Origin: an uncultured Anaerovibrio sp.
GTDB taxonomy: Bacteria > Bacillota > Negativicutes > Selenomonadales > Selenomonadaceae
Reading direction: 5' to 3'
Length of the DNA stretch: 15,967 nt
NCBI GenBank assembly: GCA_900768695.1
Contig: CAAGDY010000044.1
Coordinates: 1 to 15,967, forward strand
Shown here one piece after another: positions 13,410-15,967 of the stretch (its first letter is position 1; the number at the start of each line of letters is the position of its first letter). The notes beneath the pieces were generated by a model that worked only from the letters and a program-made list of their open reading frames with translations, was not told the origin of the DNA and did not search any database. Made by a program: the position numbers and the translations under genes.

Positions 13410-15368
13410 TCAGGTCAGGGATAATGCCTTCCTTACCACATCATAATTGGCATCATCAGACTCCACAAAGCCGTTAATCTTGGCATCCTGCATTGCCTGG
13501 CCGCCTGCACCGACACCCTCCCGGATATCCTCAAAGGCCCTGGTAAGCAGCTTGGCAACCTCATCCGGCACGCCTGGTGCAGCAGCAATAGCATCCTTTG
13601 GTATAGGATCTGTCCGGAAGATGATTTCCAGATTGTCAGCCGCCCTGGCTCCAGCTGCCTCAAAGGCATCGGAATAGGTGGCACCGGCCTGCACCTTGCC
13701 GCTGAGTACCGCGTCAATTACCTTGTTATGGCTGCCCAAAAAGCTGGTGGAGGCAAAATACGTGTCAGGGTTCTTGCCGTTTTCCAAAAGGGCGGCCTTT
13801 GGATATACATAGCCGGATGCAGATTTTTTATCAACAAAAGCAAAGCTCTTCCCGGCCAAATCCTCCAGGGATCTGATGCCACTGCCCTTCTTGGTAATAA
13901 TATAGCCAGTGTAGGAAGTAGCATTGTTCATCTTTGGTGTTACCAGCGGCTTGATGTTCAGCTGATTCTTGGTGGATACATAGGCAGCCGGTGAGAACCA
14001 GCCAATATCCGCCGTGCCATTTTTCAGGGCCGTGCCCAGGGCATCATAGTCGTTGACGATAATGGTACGTGCCCGGTAGCCAATCTGCTTGCCTACCTCT
14101 ACCAGGATAGGCACATAATCCTGCCGTATTTTTTCCGGGGCTGTAAACGGATTGATAGCAAAAATCAGCTCATTCGGCTTTTTAAAGGCCACTGCCGTTT
14201 CCTGCAGGCGCTCGGCCACCACCAGCAGCGACCTGGCATACTGGTTAATCTCCTCCATGTTGTTCATCTGATGGCCTACACTGTCGTTGGTTTCCCTGGT
14301 GTGGGCGGCGATATCCACAGTAGCCTGCCCGATGGTTTCAATCACCTTGGCCATCTCGTCCGTGGTATCACGCTGTCTGCTGGACATATTGCTGAGATTA
14401 TCCACCACATTTTCAATAGTATGGATGTTGCTTACCATCTCGGTCATGGCCGAGGCAGACTCCTCCGCCATGTTTTCCACCGACAGCAGACGGGTACTGC
14501 CCTCCTGCATCCTTTTGGTAACACCGGCTGTAGTGCCGGTGATATCGTTGACAATCTCCTCTATCTCCTTGGTGGTTTCCTCGCTTTCGGCCGCCAGCTT
14601 GCGCACCTCCTCTGCCACCACGGCAAAGCCCTTGCCATGCTCACCGGCACGGGCAGCCTCAATGGCAGCATTCAGGGCCAGCAAATTGGTCTGGCTGGCA
14701 ATACCGCGTATCTTTTCCACAAAATTGGCAATCTTTTCAGAGGCGTTGTTCAGCTCGTTAATCTCTCCCACGGCCTTCTGGACAACTCCGCCAACATTCT
14801 TGATGGCACGGCTGACCTCGTTGATCTCCCTCTGATATTTCTCCACCAGGCTGGTAGAGGACTGACATTGAGCAAGACTGGACTGAGCCGTTTCAGAAAT
14901 ATCGCTGGCCGCTGTGGCAATCTCCATAACCCCTGCAGAAGCCTCCTCCAGACTGCTGGCGTTGCCCTCCGACTGGGCGCTGATATTGTTGGCCAGCTCT
15001 CCCAGCTTGTTCAGGGCCGTCTGAAACTGACCGATGCCCCATACCAGCTGCTGGGAAGCAAAGGCCATCTCCTCGGACAGGCCCAGCATGTCCACCTTCA
15101 GCTCCGGCACAGCAGCATTTGTGCCAGGCGAAACAGATGCCGCCTTTTCAGGCTGGTTCTTCACAGCTGGCTTCAGCACCGGCTTCATAGTGGGAATTCC
15201 TTCCTCCTCTGCAACCACCTTGCTGATACCTATGCTGCCCAAAACGGCAGCCACCACAATAGCCAAAACCGCTCCGCCAAACACGCCAACACCGGAAACA
15301 GCCAACGCACCGGCAATACACCCAATTGCTGTGCAAAGCACATGACATAAAATCAATTTCCCCTTCAT
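13410..15368 (-). CDS. Methyl-accepting chemotaxis protein with C-terminal PhnD-type binding domain
   Basis: This 652-residue chemoreceptor has an odd layout. Residues 4-48 form two membrane helices joined by a short loop, with Lys at both ends, so both termini should be cytoplasmic. After a Pro/Lys-rich linker (57-90), residues 95-395 are the helical signalling rod. Its kinase-control tip is IASQTNLLALNAAIEAARAG, then EHGKGFAVVAEEVRKLAAES. From 399 to 648 comes a PhnD/phosphonate-type solute-binding domain: LIFAINPFTAPEKIRQDYVP, DYDALGTALKNGTADIGWFS, DLAGKSFAFVDKKSASGYVY and LGSHNKVIDAVLSGKVQAG. There is no HAMP domain and no extracytoplasmic sensor. The ligand domain should thus read a cytoplasmic compound. 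It follows the DUF445-type gene after 20 bases; the GGGGG before its ATG is a weak ribosome binding site. Confidence 0.93.
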   Translation of the reverse strand: MKGKLILCHVLCTAIGCIAGALAVSGVGVFGGAVLAIVVAAVLGSIGISKVVAEEEGIPTMKPVLKPAVKNQPEKAASVSPGTNAAVPELKVDMLGLSEEMAFASQQLVWGIGQFQTALNKLGELANNISAQSEGNASSLEEASAGVMEIATAASDISETAQSSLAQCQSSTSLVEKYQREINEVSRAIKNVGGVVQKAVGEINELNNASEKIANFVEKIRGIASQTNLLALNAAIEAARAGEHGKGFAVVAEEVRKLAAESEETTKEIEEIVNDITGTTAGVTKRMQEGSTRLLSVENMAEESASAMTEMVSNIHTIENVVDNLSNMSSRQRDTTDEMAKVIETIGQATVDIAAHTRETNDSVGHQMNNMEEINQYARSLLVVAERLQETAVAFKKPNELIFAINPFTAPEKIRQDYVPILVEVGKQIGYRARTIIVNDYDALGTALKNGTADIGWFSPAAYVSTKNQLNIKPLVTPKMNNATSYTGYIITKKGSGIRSLEDLAGKSFAFVDKKSASGYVYPKAALLENGKNPDTYFASTSFLGSHNKVIDAVLSGKVQAGATYSDAFEAAGARAADNLEIIFRTDPIPKDAIAAAPGVPDEVAKLLTRAFEDIREGVGAGGQAMQDAKINGFVESDDANYDVVRKALSLT

Positions 15369-15388
15369 TTTCTAACCCCCGCCTTTTT

Positions 15389-15967
15389 TTAAAACAACTG
15401 CAATACTGCAAAAATGACAAGCCCGATGGCGGCTCCCACTATAGAGCCATTCATCCGTATCCATAACAAATCCGGTTCGGCCTTGTCGTAAACCAAGCGA
15501 TTAATCTGCTCATCCGTCATAGTTCCCAGCACATCATCAGCAATATTGCCGAGCATTTCCTGTGCCTGCATGGCACCGCGGGCTGTCAGCTGATAGCATA
15601 TCCCGTTCAGCTCTGCCTGCAGGGAACCACTTTCCAAAAGCATTCCATATACCACCTCTATCATCCCTCTGGAAAGCTCCTTCAGCCGCACATCCGGGGC
15701 ACCGTCCCCGCCGGCTTCATCAGTTGTGTTGAACAAATATTCACTCAGATTTAACCTTTTTACAGAATTCAACAAAACCTTGTCCAATTCCTGCTTTGCT
15801 GCAAAATTTTTTTGTAAAAACTGCAAAAATTTTTCTGCCATCAGCATGAGCTGATCGGCTTCCTCGGATTCCTCTTCCTGAACCCGTGACAGGAACAAAA
15901 GACATTTATCCCTGATGAGTCCGGCAGCCTCCTCCGTATTAATCATATTCATTGACTGGGCAAAGCC
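15389..15967 (-). CDS. DUF445-family membrane protein, C-terminal part
   Basis: About 193 C-terminal residues are present and the gene runs off the right edge. The frame stays open through GFAQS ahead of the first internal ATG (15952), and no ribosome binding site precedes that ATG. The end, EPDLLWIRMNGSIVGAAIGL and then VIFAVLQLF, matches the terminal membrane helix signature of DUF445 proteins. That family usually has about 370-420 residues, with membrane helices at both ends and a helical middle. The visible part before it is helical and acidic. The family has no firmly established role and is associated with the cell envelope. The chemoreceptor begins 20 bases after its stop, so the two are probably cotranscribed. 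Confidence 0.75.
   Translation of the reverse strand, partial: GFAQSMNMINTEEAAGLIRDKCLLFLSRVQEEESEEADQLMLMAEKFLQFLQKNFAAKQELDKVLLNSVKRLNLSEYLFNTTDEAGGDGAPDVRLKELSRGMIEVVYGMLLESGSLQAELNGICYQLTARGAMQAQEMLGNIADDVLGTMTDEQINRLVYDKAEPDLLWIRMNGSIVGAAIGLVIFAVLQLF

Noticed and set aside
14271..15350. Long plus-strand open frame of about 360 codons opposite the chemoreceptor
   Set aside because: The chemoreceptor frame is certain from its motifs; the opposite frame is Leu/His/Gly-rich translation typical of an antisense shadow.

Overview
The window reads as a chromosomal stretch from an anaerobic, diderm-type Firmicute, most likely a Negativicute of the Selenomonas/Mitsuokella/Anaerovibrio kind. This is an inference. 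It rests on the rph-rdgB-ysnB order familiar from Bacillus, the two-subunit oxygen-sensitive class I fumarase, strong GGAGG ribosome binding sites, and medium GC content with AT-rich intergenic regions. No rRNA, tRNA, insertion sequence, phage gene or CRISPR array was seen. Gene density is high and no gene-free stretch exceeds about 230 bases.

Left part, all minus strand. Positions 1-982 hold a two-subunit iron-sulfur fumarate hydratase: the alpha subunit is complete with a TTG start, the beta subunit is cut by the window edge, and a good sigma-A-type promoter lies at 1028-1056. Positions 1170-3303 hold rph, rdgB and a YfcE/YsnB-type phosphodiesterase, a conserved RNA and nucleotide housekeeping cluster. 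Positions 3354-5595 form a tidy four-gene unit with a clear promoter (5567-5595) and terminator (3354-3386). In transcription order its genes are a hotdog-fold acyl-CoA thioesterase, an unrecognised single-membrane-helix protein, a CofE-like protein and the fluoride channel crcB.

Middle part. A MATE-family exporter (5748-7076) has its own terminator and a leader rich in inverted repeats. Upstream of it is a small protein with an HExxH-like HEQEH motif and two CxxC pairs (7291-7848), which ends at a very strong terminator (7169-7215). A PAS-PAS-GGDEF diguanylate cyclase (7978-9762) is divergent from the only plus-strand operon.

The plus-strand operon (9900-13340) is murQ-murP-mupG. It encodes a MurNAc-type phosphotransferase permease, a 6-phospho-N-acetylmuramidase and the MurNAc-6-phosphate etherase. 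Together they should import and phosphorylate MurNAc or MurNAc-GlcNAc, split the disaccharide, and convert MurNAc-6-P to GlcNAc-6-P plus D-lactate. No murR regulator lies beside it, but a 20-bp inverted repeat (9771-9790) sits in the divergent intergenic region shared with the diguanylate cyclase.

Right part, minus strand. A bidirectional terminator (13344-13392) separates mupG from an unusual methyl-accepting chemotaxis protein. This protein has two N-terminal membrane helices, no extracytoplasmic ligand domain, and a C-terminal PhnD-type solute-binding domain that should lie in the cytoplasm. It is co-directional with a DUF445-type membrane protein that runs off the right edge. This chemoreceptor is the most unusual protein in the window. 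The CofE-like/crcB unit and the murQPG/diguanylate cyclase junction are the next most interesting contexts.
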